Source of the DNA: DATFPK01 sp035264885
Lineage (GTDB): Bacteria; Actinomycetota; Thermoleophilia; Solirubrobacterales; 70-9
NCBI GenBank assembly: GCA_035264885.1
Contig: DATFPK010000081.1
Coordinates: 1 to 34,586, forward strand
Length of the DNA stretch: 34,586 nt
Direction of reading: 5' to 3'
Position numbers and translations under genes: made by a program
The notes under the pieces: model-generated
What the model saw: the letters and a program-made list of their open reading frames with translations, nothing else
Told to the model about the DNA's origin: nothing
Databases searched by the model: none
Shown here: positions 1 to 7,906 of the stretch, piece after piece
How positions within the stretch are numbered: the first letter of the stretch is position 1
Layout of the letters: every line of letters begins with the position of its first letter

Positions 1-1581
1 TGGCGGGGGTCTTGTCGACGTTGCCGGCGCGGTCGATCGCCCTGACCCGCAGCATGTAGTCGGCGCCGGGGTCACGCGGACGTTGAACGGAGAGCGGCAG
101 GAACGAAAGCTGTCCGCCCGGCGGCTGTTCGGTTTCGCGGCCGCCAGCGAGCACTGGAACTTCGTGTGGACGTCGCGCAGCGCGCGAAACCGGAAGCGAT
201 AGCGGCCGGGTGGGACCTCGCCTTTCGGCCCGGCCGTGATCTTCGTCCCCGGCCGGCGGGTGTCGCCGAACAGGCGGGCGATGACCCCGTTTCCGGAAGT
301 GCCATCGGAGATGTCGGCGGCGATGTAGATCCGCCGGTCCCCGGTGATCGCCACGGGTCCGCCGCGCTCGGAGACATCCGGCTGCCCGTAGAAGACGAGG
401 CCGCGGTCGCCGAATGCCCGGTCGCGAGCACCACTGGGCCGGAGCCGGATGACAAGAGCCTGGTTGTCCGTCCCGCCCGGACCGGCCCGGAAGGCGGAAT
501 TGATCACGATGGTCCCGTCGTCGGCGACCGCGATGTCGCCGAAGTACTGGGAGTCGCCGGTCGCGATCCGCTGCAGCCCGTCACCGGAAAAGGCCCTGTC
601 GAGCACGCCCGACTTGCTGAACCGTGCGACCCCGACGACGGCGTTGGAAGTGAAGCCGCTGACCTCGCCGTCGTTCACCCCCACAAGTATCTTGCCGTTC
701 GGCAGCGGCGCGAGCTTCGCGTTGCTCTCCAGTTCGATTCCGAAACCCGGCACCTCGGCAATCGCGTCGCCGCCGCCGAAGGCCCCGTCGAGCGTCCCGC
801 TCGGCGTGACCCGGATCACGACCAGGTCGCCGTCCGAGACCCCCGCCACCAGGATCCGGCCGTTGCGGAGGACCGCCACGTCCTCGGCCTGGTCATTCGC
901 GCCGAGGAGGGGCGACACGAGGCCCGCGGTGCCGAAGGTGGAATCAGGCGAGCCGTCGGGCATGAGGCGCATCACCCACAGCCTGTGCGTCATCGGCCCC
1001 GCCCTGCTGAAGCCGGACACCACGAGCCGTCCGGAGCGGTCGAGGTCGACGCCCGTGGCGAAATCCTCGGTTCCGGGGAAGTCGATCCTGACGATGCCAT
1101 CGCCTGTGGCGTTGGGCGGATCGTTGCCGAACGACGGATCCAGCTCGCCGGCCGCCGTGAACCGGGCGATCGCAACCGATCGCGGGCCGCCCTCGTCGGC
1201 GAAGCCCACGCCGATCCAGCCCCCGCCCGGGGCGCGGCTGAACTCCGCCGGCGCGGAGAAACCTGGGGGGCTGGGTGTGGTGATCTTGTGGTAGGCCAGG
1301 CCATCGCCGCCGAAGCCGAAGGGGTTGCCGGCGCGGTCGTGGAGGGAGAGGCCCCAGCCGTTGCCGCCGCCGATCCCGCCGGAGAAGACGCCGCCGGACC
1401 GGAGCGGGATCAGCGAGGTCGGTCCCTCCGCCCCTCCTCCCGGGTCGAAGCTGAGAATGACGCGACCGCCGCCGAAGCTGCGGTCGACCTTGCCATCGCG
1501 GGCGAGGGCGTGGCCCGGCAGGGCCACGGCCAGGGCCACCGCCGCGACGGACGAGACACGGATGAGAGCACGGGCCCCCAT
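1..1581 (-). CDS. Secreted delta-60 repeat (beta-propeller-like) protein, 3' end outside window, apparent frameshift
   Basis: The first 27 residues form a signal peptide (basic start, AVALAVAL-type core, cleavage after HALA). At least six delta-60 repeats follow, each with a core such as LDPSFG, PDSTFG, LDGAFG, LDRAFS or RDRAFG. Such repeats are thought to fold as propeller blades, and the family has no assigned reaction. After about residue 450 comes a domain ending in FQCSL...CRSPF, the usual cysteine-containing tail of these secreted actinobacterial proteins. Its expected continuation (ADYMLRVRAIDRAGNVDKTP) sits one base out of frame, in positions 82-1. The gene therefore looks frameshifted near position 80, by mutation or sequencing error. 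The original frame stays open to the edge. ATG at 1581 was chosen because the signal peptide starts there. It diverges from the aminotransferase at 1629. Function unknown, probably an extracellular or surface protein. Confidence 0.8.
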   Translation of the reverse strand, partial: MGARALIRVSSVAAVALAVALPGHALARDGKVDRSFGGGRVILSFDPGGGAEGPTSLIPLRSGGVFSGGIGGGNGWGLSLHDRAGNPFGFGGDGLAYHKITTPSPPGFSAPAEFSRAPGGGWIGVGFADEGGPRSVAIARFTAAGELDPSFGNDPPNATGDGIVRIDFPGTEDFATGVDLDRSGRLVVSGFSRAGPMTHRLWVMRLMPDGSPDSTFGTAGLVSPLLGANDQAEDVAVLRNGRILVAGVSDGDLVVIRVTPSGTLDGAFGGGDAIAEVPGFGIELESNAKLAPLPNGKILVGVNDGEVSGFTSNAVVGVARFSKSGVLDRAFSGDGLQRIATGDSQYFGDIAVADDGTIVINSAFRAGPGGTDNQALVIRLRPSGARDRAFGDRGLVFYGQPDVSERGGPVAITGDRRIYIAADISDGTSGNGVIARLFGDTRRPGTKITAGPKGEVPPGRYRFRFRALRDVHTKFQCSLAAAKPNSRRADSFRSCRSPFNVRVTPAPTTCCGSGRSTAPATSTRPPP

Positions 1582-1628
1582 GGGGCGACACCCTCTCACA
1601 CGCCCGTGGCATCGGCAACACTCTGCGC

Positions 1629-2999
1629 ATGACCGAACCGCCCCACCGGCGGCGCGCCCACTCGACCAGCCGCGACCTCGAGCGCTACGCGGGGCTGTTC
1701 GCCGAGCGGACGCGGGTGATGCGCTCCTCGGCGATGCGCGACCTGATGGCGGTCACCGCCCGCCCCGAGGTGATCTCGCTGGCCGGCGGCCTGCCCGATA
1801 CCTCGACCTTCCCACCCGGCACCTTCGCCGCGCAGATGACGAAGATCGCGCAGGAGTCGGCGGCGCAGGCGCTCCAGTACGGCCCGACCGAGGGCTTCGA
1901 GGAAACCCGCGACTGCATCCTCGAGGTGATGGGTGCGGAGGGGATGCTTCCCGATTCCGAGGACGTGATCGTGACAACGGGCGGCCAGCAGGCGATCGAC
2001 CTGGTCTGCAAGACGCTGGTCGACCCAGGGGACCCGGTGATCTGCGAGGCCCCCACCTACCCGGGCGCGGTGCCGGTCTTCTCGAGCTACCAGGCCGACG
2101 TGATCCAGGTCGAGACCGACGAGGACGGGATGCGGGTGGACGAGTTGGAGCGGGTGCTCGGCGAACTCGAGGCTGCGGGGCGCCGGCCGAAGTTCATCTA
2201 CTCCGTCCCGACATTCCAGAATCCCGCCGGCGTGACGCTGTCTCTGCAGCGGCGCCGCCGGCTCGTCGAGCTCGCCGCCCACCACGAGGTGATCGTCGCC
2301 GAGGACAACCCCTACGGCCTCCTGCGCTACGGCGGCGACCCGCTGCCGCCGCTCTACCAGCTCGACGGCGGCGACTACGTCGTCTACCTGGGCACCTTCT
2401 CGAAGATCCTGTCGCCCGGGATCAGGCTCGGCTGGGCGGTCGCGCCGCCGCCGCTCATGGAGAAGATCGTGCTCGGCAAGCAGGCCTCCGACCTCTGCAC
2501 CTCGACCTTGACCCAGTACTTCGTCCGCGAGTACTTCGCCGAACGCCGCTGGCGCGAGTACGTGGCCAGCCTGATCGACATCTACAGGGCCCGCCGCGAT
2601 GTGATGCTCGAGGCGCTCGAGGCCCACTTCCCGCCGCAGGCAGCCTGGACCCGGCCGGAGGGCGGCCTCTTCATCTGGGCGACCCTCCCCGACTACATCG
2701 ACACGGGCGACCTGCTCGCCCGGGCGCTGCGCGAGGACGTGGCCTTCGTGCCGGGCCAGGCGGCCTTCGTCGACGGGCGCGGGGGAAGCTCGATGCGGCT
2801 CAACTTCTCCGGCGTCACCGAGGACGAGATCCGCGAGGGCGTCCGGCGGATCGGCGAGGTGATCGCCGAGCAGGTCGAGCTGTTCGAGACGCTGACGGGC
2901 CATGAAGTCGGGTCGCCAGTCGCCGGTCGCCAGTCCGCGGACCCTCCCGGCGCGGCCGATGTGCTGCCGTTCCGCCGCTCGGCCCGAGGCGGGCGATGA
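1629..2999 (+). CDS. PLP-dependent aminotransferase, class I/II (2-aminoadipate transaminase / MocR-aminotransferase-domain type)
   Basis: This 456-residue fold-type I aminotransferase lacks the N-terminal DNA-binding domain of MocR regulators. Visible landmarks are LAGGLPDTSTFP (about 51-62), YGPTEG (84-89), TTGGQQAIDL, the NPAG segment with Asn198, AEDNPYG with Asp226 and Tyr229, the PLP-binding lysine Lys259 in GTFSKILSPGIRLGW, and a late Arg in SMRLNFS that should bind the substrate carboxylate. Relatives include LysN-like 2-aminoadipate and aromatic/branched-chain aminotransferases, and the substrate cannot be read from sequence. The last 25-30 residues are a low-complexity tail whose DNA contains a heptamer repeat (2913-2933). 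The stop overlaps the start of the downstream D-Ala-D-Ala ligase (ATGA), so the two are probably cotranslated. There is no clear Shine-Dalgarno before ATG 1629. A leaderless message is possible. Confidence 0.88.
   Translation: MTEPPHRRRAHSTSRDLERYAGLFAERTRVMRSSAMRDLMAVTARPEVISLAGGLPDTSTFPPGTFAAQMTKIAQESAAQALQYGPTEGFEETRDCILEVMGAEGMLPDSEDVIVTTGGQQAIDLVCKTLVDPGDPVICEAPTYPGAVPVFSSYQADVIQVETDEDGMRVDELERVLGELEAAGRRPKFIYSVPTFQNPAGVTLSLQRRRRLVELAAHHEVIVAEDNPYGLLRYGGDPLPPLYQLDGGDYVVYLGTFSKILSPGIRLGWAVAPPPLMEKIVLGKQASDLCTSTLTQYFVREYFAERRWREYVASLIDIYRARRDVMLEALEAHFPPQAAWTRPEGGLFIWATLPDYIDTGDLLARALREDVAFVPGQAAFVDGRGGSSMRLNFSGVTEDEIREGVRRIGEVIAEQVELFETLTGHEVGSPVAGRQSADPPGAADVLPFRRSARGGR
2913..2933 (+). 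repeat. Three tandem TCGCCAG-type heptamers inside the aminotransferase tail
   Basis: Three back-to-back heptamers (TCGCCAG, TCGCCGG, TCGCCAG) lie within the last codons of the aminotransferase gene. They are the reverse complement of the CTGGCGA heptamer repeated four times in the gyrB-gyrA spacer at 16888-16915. The array encodes part of the poorly conserved C-terminal tail. Confidence 0.8.
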
Positions 3000-3943
3000 A
3001 GGTCGCGGTCCTCAAGGGCGGGCGCTCGCTCGAGCGCGGGGTCTCGCTGCGCAGCGGCGCCCGAGTGGAGGACGCGCTGGCGCGGCTCGGCCACGACGTC
3101 CTCTCGCTGGACGTCGGCGCCGACCTCGTCCGGCGATTGGAGAAGGAGCGACCCGACGGGGCGTTCATCGCGCTGCACGGGCCGCAGGGCGAGGACGGCA
3201 CTGCCCAGGAGCTGCTCGAGATCCTCGACGTCTCCTACACCGGGCCTGGCGTCGCCGCCTGCGCGCTCTGCATGGACAAGGTCGCCGCGAAGCATGCGTT
3301 CGTCGCCGCCGGCGTCCCGACGCCGGCCTGGTTCGCCTTCAACCAGACCGCCTTCCGCGACCTCGGCGCGGGCGATGCGCTCGACGGGATCGAGGCCAGG
3401 TTGGGCTTCCCCCTCGTCGTCAAGCCGGCCCGCGGGGGGTCTGCACTCGGCGTCAAGCTCGCGGCGGCGGGCGAGGAGGTGCCGGGGGCCCTGGTCGCGG
3501 CCTTCAGCTACGACGACCGGGTCCTGCTCGAGCGCTTCGCCGAAGGGCGCGAGGTGGCAGTCGGTGTCCTCGGTGATGAGCCGCTGCCGGTGGTCGAGGC
3601 GATCCCGGCGGAGAGCGACGTCTATGACTTCGAGGCCCGGTACGAGATCGGGCGGACCCGGTTCGCCTGCCCCGCGGAGCTCGGCGAGGCGGAGGCGCGG
3701 GCCGTCACCGAGGCGGCGCTCGGCGCCTGGCGGGCGCTCGGCTGCTCGGGCTTCGGGCGGGTGGACCTGATCCTCGCCGCGGCAGGCCCGCAGGTGCTGG
3801 AGGTCAATGCGACCCCCGGCCTGACCGACACGAGCCTGCTGCCGATGGCGGCCGAGGCGGCGGGACTGGAGTTCGAGGCGCTGGTCGAGCGGATCCTCGA
3901 GCTGGCGCTCGCCGGGCGGCCGCGGGCGGAGACCGTCGGGTAG
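2996..3943 (+). CDS. ddl: D-alanine--D-alanine ligase (first of two paralogues)
   Basis: This 315-residue ATP-grasp enzyme is predicted to join two D-alanines using ATP in the cytoplasm, for peptidoglycan precursors. It shows GGRSLERGVSLRSG at the N-terminus (substrate-binding Glu), HGPQGEDGT, CMDK, the KPARGGSALGV lid, the omega-loop YDFEARY, and the metal-binding LEVNATPGLTDTS near the end. Two sites differ from the second paralogue at 31883-32851: the lid reads GSALG instead of GSSVG, and the omega-loop has ARY where classical Ddl has AKY. These may shift activity or specificity, but all core ATP-grasp ligands appear present. It overlaps the aminotransferase by 4 bp, an unusual partner for ddl. 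A related D-Ala-D-X ligase cannot be excluded. Confidence 0.88.
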   Translation: MKVAVLKGGRSLERGVSLRSGARVEDALARLGHDVLSLDVGADLVRRLEKERPDGAFIALHGPQGEDGTAQELLEILDVSYTGPGVAACALCMDKVAAKHAFVAAGVPTPAWFAFNQTAFRDLGAGDALDGIEARLGFPLVVKPARGGSALGVKLAAAGEEVPGALVAAFSYDDRVLLERFAEGREVAVGVLGDEPLPVVEAIPAESDVYDFEARYEIGRTRFACPAELGEAEARAVTEAALGAWRALGCSGFGRVDLILAAAGPQVLEVNATPGLTDTSLLPMAAEAAGLEFEALVERILELALAGRPRAETVG

Positions 3944-3993
3944 ACGCCGCTGGGAATCACTTGCGGGCGGCTTCGCAGCCCTGACCTGCTGCT

Positions 3994-4014
3994 GCCGCGG
4001 CGCAACGCCGCGGC
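3994..4014. terminator. Hairpin between convergent ddl and bifunctional-nuclease genes
   Basis: A perfect 9-bp inverted repeat (GCCGCGGCG at 3994-4002 and CGCCGCGGC at 4006-4014) surrounds a CAA loop and reaches the stop codon of the leftward gene. It lies between convergent genes, so a bidirectional terminator is likely. Neither strand has a U-run, so termination may be weak or factor-assisted. Confidence 0.5.
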
Positions 4015-4499
4015 TAGGAATCACCGCCCGAAGCGAAGTCCTCGGGGCTGACCTCGTCGAGGAAGTCCTTGAACTTCTCGACGACCTCCTCGGTGTCCTC
4101 GACCTCGTGCTCGAACTCGATCGCCGACTCCGCGATCACGTCCTCGGCGGCGAAGATCGGGGCCGAGACACGGACCGCGAGGGCCAGCGCGTCCGACGGC
4201 CGCGAGTCGATCTCCATCTCCGAGCCGTTGATCGAGATCGTGATCGACGCGTAGAAGGTGTTGTCGCGCAGCTCGGTGACCGAGACCCGCTCGCACTTGG
4301 CGTCGAGGTTCTCGAGCATGTCACTGAGCAGGTCATGCGTCATCGGCCTCGGAGTCGAGGCGCCCTGTAGCTTCATCAGGATCGCCGCCGCCTCCGGATG
4401 ACCGATCCAGATCGGCAGGAACTTGTTGCCGTCGACCGTCTTCAGCAGCACGATCGGCTGCTTGCCGACCATGTCGAAGCTGACGCCATAGATCTGCAT
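4014..4499 (-). CDS. Bifunctional nuclease family protein (DUF151/BFN)
   Basis: The 161-residue product matches the BFN/DUF151 family along its length: MQIYGVSFDMVGKQPIVLLK at the start, then FLPIWIGHPEAAAI (about 28-41), a central MTHDLLSDML segment, TFYASI, and the signature SRPSDALALAVR followed by an acidic tail. Plant members have reported DNase/RNase activity, but the bacterial role is unclear. The acidic C-terminus (EVEDTEEVVEKFKDFL) is typical of actinobacterial members. ATG 4499 was chosen because it starts the conserved block. A TTG at 4508 in the same frame is an alternative with a better-spaced GGGAG. A TATAAT box lies upstream at 4548-4553. It is convergent with ddl across a hairpin. 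Confidence 0.85.
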   Translation of the reverse strand: MQIYGVSFDMVGKQPIVLLKTVDGNKFLPIWIGHPEAAAILMKLQGASTPRPMTHDLLSDMLENLDAKCERVSVTELRDNTFYASITISINGSEMEIDSRPSDALALAVRVSAPIFAAEDVIAESAIEFEHEVEDTEEVVEKFKDFLDEVSPEDFASGGDS

Positions 4500-4547
4500 C
4501 TGCTGCAAGAGACGGGCTCTCCCGGAGGGCGCGATGGCTGGACGGCC

Positions 4548-4553
4548 ATTATA
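4548..4553 (-). promoter_or_regulatory. TATAAT -10 box upstream of the bifunctional-nuclease gene
   Basis: On the minus strand this reads TATAAT, a perfect sigma-70-type -10 hexamer in an otherwise very GC-rich spacer (4500-4607). It would start transcription near 4541, about 40 nt before the chosen start codon. No good -35 hexamer is seen at the usual spacing. Confidence 0.5.
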
Positions 4554-4607
4554 GGTAGGCCCCTCGCGCCCCCTGGGAGGCGATGAGGCGTCCGCGTGGG
4601 CGGCGAG

Positions 4608-4877
4608 CTACTCGTCCAGCTCCCGCTCTCGGCCGGCGGCGCGCTGCTCGTGAAGCTCCGCCTCGGTGGCCTTTCGCTTGGCCCGCTCCTCGGCGACGGC
4701 GGCCTCGGTGCGCACCTCCTGGGCCTGCTCGCGATGGTGGGAGACGTCGTCCCGCTGCGCCTCCGTCTGCAGCTGGCCGAGCTCTCTTCGCTCGCGGCTC
4801 TTCCTCGCCATCGCGACCAGCAGCGCGATGATGATCAGCGCGCCGATGATGATTGCGATGATCGCGATCGTGGACAT
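4608..4877 (-). CDS. Small membrane-anchored coiled-coil protein, hypothetical
   Basis: The 89-residue product starts MSTIAIIAIIIGALIIIALL, one strong transmembrane helix (about 3-22). It continues as an Ala/Glu/Arg-rich, charged segment to the end that should form a long helix or coiled coil in the cytoplasm. The start is secure: a near-ideal Shine-Dalgarno (AAGGAGGAG) lies 3-4 bases before the ATG. It has no recognisable enzyme motif. Small one-helix proteins of this type are widespread in actinobacteria and unassigned. It lies 26 bp downstream of the VanZ-like gene and is probably cotranscribed with it. Confidence 0.75.
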   Translation of the reverse strand: MSTIAIIAIIIGALIIIALLVAMARKSRERRELGQLQTEAQRDDVSHHREQAQEVRTEAAVAEERAKRKATEAELHEQRAAGRERELDE

Positions 4878-4903
4878 CTCTCCTCCTTGATCGACTTTCC
4901 TCG

Positions 4904-5284
4904 TTAGAACCCTTGCCCGGGTCGCCGGGAGCCAAACTGGAAGGCCCCGCGCTGGGCGAGGACATACGCGAGGGCGATGCCGGCGGCATCGACGCCGACG
5001 TCGAGGGCGCTGGCATGGCGGCCCGCGACGAAGCTCTGGTGGTACTCGTCGCTGACCGCGTACAGCAGGCTGATCACGACGGCGATCAGGCCCGCCCGGC
5101 CTCGCGGCCCGGGCAGCGCGCGCCACCAGAGGAGCGCCAGCAGGCCGAATGCCGTCATGTGGGCGATCTTGCGGAGGACGAGGTCCCAGAACCCGAGCCC
5201 GGTCGAGAGGTCGGACTGGGCCGAGAGGAAGAAGATCAGCCCCATCAGCGCGAGGGGCGGGATCAGGCGAATCGGCGAGCTCAC
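4904..5284 (-). CDS. VanZ-like family membrane protein
   Basis: The 126-residue protein has about four membrane segments: LIPPLALMGLIFFLSAQ, MTAFGLLALLWWRAL, AGLIAVVISLLYAVSDEYHQ and DVGVDAAGIALAYVL. The hallmarks of the VanZ fold are present: FLSAQSD at the end of the first helix, KIAHMTAFGLLA, and SDEYHQSFVAGRHASALDVGVDAAG. VanZ itself raises teicoplanin resistance, but most family members have no known role. GTG 5284 is preceded by TAGGAGA. A 7-bp hairpin sits just upstream of that site. Transcription may begin beyond tRNA-Ile. Confidence 0.85.
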   Translation of the reverse strand: MSSPIRLIPPLALMGLIFFLSAQSDLSTGLGFWDLVLRKIAHMTAFGLLALLWWRALPGPRGRAGLIAVVISLLYAVSDEYHQSFVAGRHASALDVGVDAAGIALAYVLAQRGAFQFGSRRPGQGF

Positions 5285-5295
5285 TTCGATCTCCT

Positions 5296-5314
5296 ACCCG
5301 CGCCGCTCGCGGGT
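5296..5314 (-). terminator. Hairpin between tRNA-Ile and the VanZ-like gene
   Basis: ACCCGCG (5296-5302) and CGCGGGT (5308-5314) form a perfect 7-bp stem with a 5-nt loop. It lies downstream of tRNA-Ile and immediately upstream of the VanZ-like ribosome-binding site. It could end tRNA transcription or modulate translation. There is no U-run. Confidence 0.35.
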
Positions 5315-5399
5315 CCTCTAGACGGGTTCCACCAGCGGGTCTATGCTGACCCCTCAGGCGCTTCTCGCCTTCTCGCGGCCACCTCTCGTGCCTGAGCAA

Positions 5400-5473
<74 letters not shown>

Positions 5474-5553
5474 CGCTGGAGGGCGATGATAGCGGCGGGT
5501 CATTGGCGTCAGGCGGCCGTGATTCTGCGTCGGTAGGGCATCGATTCCCCGGG

Positions 5554-6414
5554 TCAGCCGCCGTTGAGACGCTTGGCGAGTCCGGTCAATTCCTCGACGT
5601 CCTCGAAGCGCAGCTCGACCGCGACGCCGTCGCGGCGGGGCCGGATCCGGACCTCGTGGCCGAGTGCGAACTCGAGCCGGTCACCGGCGTCGCGCAGGGC
5701 CTCAGCCTCCTCGGCGCTGAGCTTGACCGCGCGGCTCCCAGCCTTGCCGTTGCCATTTGGCTGGCCGGCCAGCTTGGCCCTCTTCTCGGTCTCCCGCACC
5801 GACCAGCCGCGCTCGGCGGCGCTCCGGGCCATGCGGCGGCGCTCGTCGTTGCCGCGGACCTGGAGCAGCGCCCGGCCGTGCCCCTCACTGAGCTCGCCGC
5901 GCTCGAGCAGCTCGAGCGCCTCGTCGGGGAGATCGAGCAGCCGGATCAGGTTCGAGATCGCCGGGCGGCTGCGGCCGACCCGCTTCGCCAGGTCCTCCTT
6001 CGAGAGCCCCAGGTCCTCGACCAGCGCCGCGCAGGCGCGCGCCTCCTCGACCGGGTTCAGGTCCTCGCGAACCATGTTCTCGACCAGCGCCGTCTGGATC
6101 CGCTCGGCCTCGGCGGAGTCGCGGACCACGGCGGGAACCCGTTCGAGGCCGGCCTGCCGCGCGGCCCGCCAGCGACGTTCGCCCGCGATCAGCTCGTAGC
6201 TGCCGTCGCTGAGGGGGCGGACCAGCAGCGGCTGGACGACGCCACTCGCCTCGATCGACGCCGCGAGCCCGGCCAGCGAGTCCTCGTCGAACCTGGTCCT
6301 GGGCTGGTTCGGGTTCGGCTTGATCAGGGCGACCGGCAGGTCACGGAGCTCGTCGGCCGCGGCCGGCTCGGGCAGGATCGCGGCGAGGCCGCGGCCGATC
6401 CCGGCCCTAGCCAC
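5554..6414 (-). CDS. parB: Chromosome partitioning protein ParB
   Basis: This 286-residue CTP-dependent DNA clamp loads at parS and spreads to organise the origin. In order: a short N-terminal ParA-stimulating segment rich in Arg/Leu (GIGRGLAAIL), the CTP-binding fold with NPNQPRTRFD, GERRWRAA (about 78-85) and ENMVREDLNPVEEA (about 112-125), the helix-turn-helix SKEDLAKRVGRSRPAISNLIRLL (about 138-160), then a linker and a C-terminal dimerisation domain. GTG 6414 was chosen because GAGGTGG lies 6 nt upstream and the product then begins like known ParB proteins. Starting at 6495 would add 27 unconserved residues. It overlaps the parA stop by 8 bp, so the pair is an operon. Its target is the parS at 9492-9507. 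Confidence 0.93.
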   Translation of the reverse strand: MARAGIGRGLAAILPEPAAADELRDLPVALIKPNPNQPRTRFDEDSLAGLAASIEASGVVQPLLVRPLSDGSYELIAGERRWRAARQAGLERVPAVVRDSAEAERIQTALVENMVREDLNPVEEARACAALVEDLGLSKEDLAKRVGRSRPAISNLIRLLDLPDEALELLERGELSEGHGRALLQVRGNDERRRMARSAAERGWSVRETEKRAKLAGQPNGNGKAGSRAVKLSAEEAEALRDAGDRLEFALGHEVRIRPRRDGVAVELRFEDVEELTGLAKRLNGG

Positions 6415-7165
6415 GCGCGGCCACCTCTTCGGCGAGGCGGCGGTAGGCGGTCGAGCCGCGCGAGCTCGGCGCGTGCTCTGAGACGGGCAGGCCATGGCTG
6501 GGCGATTCGGCCACTCGGACGCTCCTTGGGATCACGGTTTCGAAGACCAACTCGGGGAAGTGCCGGCGAAGCTCGCGCTCGACGTCGTGCGCGAGCCGGG
6601 TTCGCTCGTCATGCATGGTGATCAGCACGCCCGACAGCTTCAGCGCCGGGTTGAGCTCGCGGCGCACCAGGGAGAGGGTGTCGAGGAACTGGACCAGGCC
6701 CTCGATCGCGAGGTACTCGGCCTGGACCGGCACGATTACTCGGTCGGCGGCGGCAAGCGCGTTGACCGTCACCGGGCCCAGCGAGGGCGGGCAGTCGAGC
6801 AGGGTGAAGGCGAACCGCTCCCGGACCGGGCCAAGCCGCTCGCGCAACCGCGTCTCCGAGCCCTCGATCCGCGGCAGCTCGACCGAGGCTCCGGCCAGAT
6901 CCCGGCTTCCCGGGACGAGCCAGAGGTTGTCGGGCCCGGCCGGGCGGGCGGCCTCGGCAACCGAGACGTCGCCGACGAGGCAGTCGTAGGAGGAGGGACG
7001 TGATTCGCGGTCGCGCCCGAGTGCCACCGTCGCGTTGCACTGCGGATCCAGGTCGGCCAGGAGTGTCTGCGCGCCGCCGGCGGCGACGCAGGCGCCCATG
7101 TTCACCGCCGTGGTCGTCTTGCCGACCCCGCCCTTCTGGTTCGCGACGGCGTAGACCGCTCCCAT
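6407..7165 (-). CDS. parA: Chromosome partitioning ATPase ParA (Soj)
   Basis: This 252-residue Walker-type ATPase has the deviant P-loop KGGVGKTT at about residues 11-18, including the signature lysine. Also visible are the Walker A' region DLDPQCNAT and the Walker B-like LLDCPPSLG. It binds DNA non-specifically in its ATP dimer form and moves ParB-parS complexes. Its length and lack of an N-terminal regulatory domain fit the chromosomal (Soj-like, type Ia short) class. It lies 39 bp downstream of rsmG and overlaps parB. Confidence 0.94.
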   Translation of the reverse strand: MGAVYAVANQKGGVGKTTTAVNMGACVAAGGAQTLLADLDPQCNATVALGRDRESRPSSYDCLVGDVSVAEAARPAGPDNLWLVPGSRDLAGASVELPRIEGSETRLRERLGPVRERFAFTLLDCPPSLGPVTVNALAAADRVIVPVQAEYLAIEGLVQFLDTLSLVRRELNPALKLSGVLITMHDERTRLAHDVERELRRHFPELVFETVIPRSVRVAESPSHGLPVSEHAPSSRGSTAYRRLAEEVAARG

Positions 7166-7204
7166 CAGCCGTCTCGTGCGGGGGGCTGGCTCATCGCGGC
7201 CAGC

Positions 7205-7906
7205 TTAGACACGGCCCCGGCGCGCCCGGCCGCCGGCCAGCGGGCGCTTGCGGGCCATTCCCGCACGGCGCGGAAAACGCTCCGGGGTGGGTCCGCGCTT
7301 GCGGACGACGTGCAGATGGCGGTGGCGGCTGCCGGGATAGGGCTCGGCGGCGATGATCCGCTCGGGGCGCATCTCCACCTCGGCGCCGGCCTCCTCGAGT
7401 GCGGCCTCTTCGGATTCGTCCCGCGCCCCCCTCCAGGCGACCAGGACACCGCCCTCGCGCAGCAGCGGCGAGGCGAGCTCGGCGAGCTCGGCGAGGGACC
7501 CGACGGCCCGCGCGGTCACCGCGTCATAGGCCTCGCGGCCCGGCCCCCGGGCCAGCTCCTCCGACCGCGAGCAGACGACCTCGACGTTGCCGATTCTCGC
7601 CGCGTCCGCCGCCCGACGCATGAAGTCGCACTTCCGGGCAACCGACTCCACCAGGTCGACCCGCGCCTCCGGCAGCGCCAGGGCGAGGACGAGCCCTGGG
7701 AACCCGGCGCCGGCGCCGATGTCGGCGATCCGGCGAGCTTCGCGCAGCTCCGCCACCCCGAGGCCGCTGAGGCTGTCGGCGACGTGGACCCGCCGCGCCT
7801 CGGCCGGGTCGCGCACGGAGCTGACCGAGGCGGGCTCGGAGCGCAGCGCCTCGAGCAGCTTCGCGACCGCCGCCTCGCCGGCGGCGTCCAGCGCGGCGCC
7901 GCTCAC
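7205..7906 (-). CDS. rsmG: 16S rRNA (guanine-N7) methyltransferase RsmG (GidB)
   Basis: This S-adenosylmethionine-dependent enzyme is predicted to methylate 16S rRNA in the 530 loop (G527 in E. coli numbering). The SAM-binding motif DIGAGAGFPGL occurs near residue 63, followed by LVESVARKCDFMR, the AYDAVTARAVGSL motif and GVLVAWRG. The last 25 residues (PRRAGMARKRPLAGG onward) are a basic extension beyond the usual fold. The GTG start overlaps the jag stop by 4 bp. Loss of RsmG commonly gives low-level streptomycin resistance in other bacteria. Confidence 0.93.
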   Translation of the reverse strand: MSGAALDAAGEAAVAKLLEALRSEPASVSSVRDPAEARRVHVADSLSGLGVAELREARRIADIGAGAGFPGLVLALALPEARVDLVESVARKCDFMRRAADAARIGNVEVVCSRSEELARGPGREAYDAVTARAVGSLAELAELASPLLREGGVLVAWRGARDESEEAALEEAGAEVEMRPERIIAAEPYPGSRHRHLHVVRKRGPTPERFPRRAGMARKRPLAGGRARRGRV

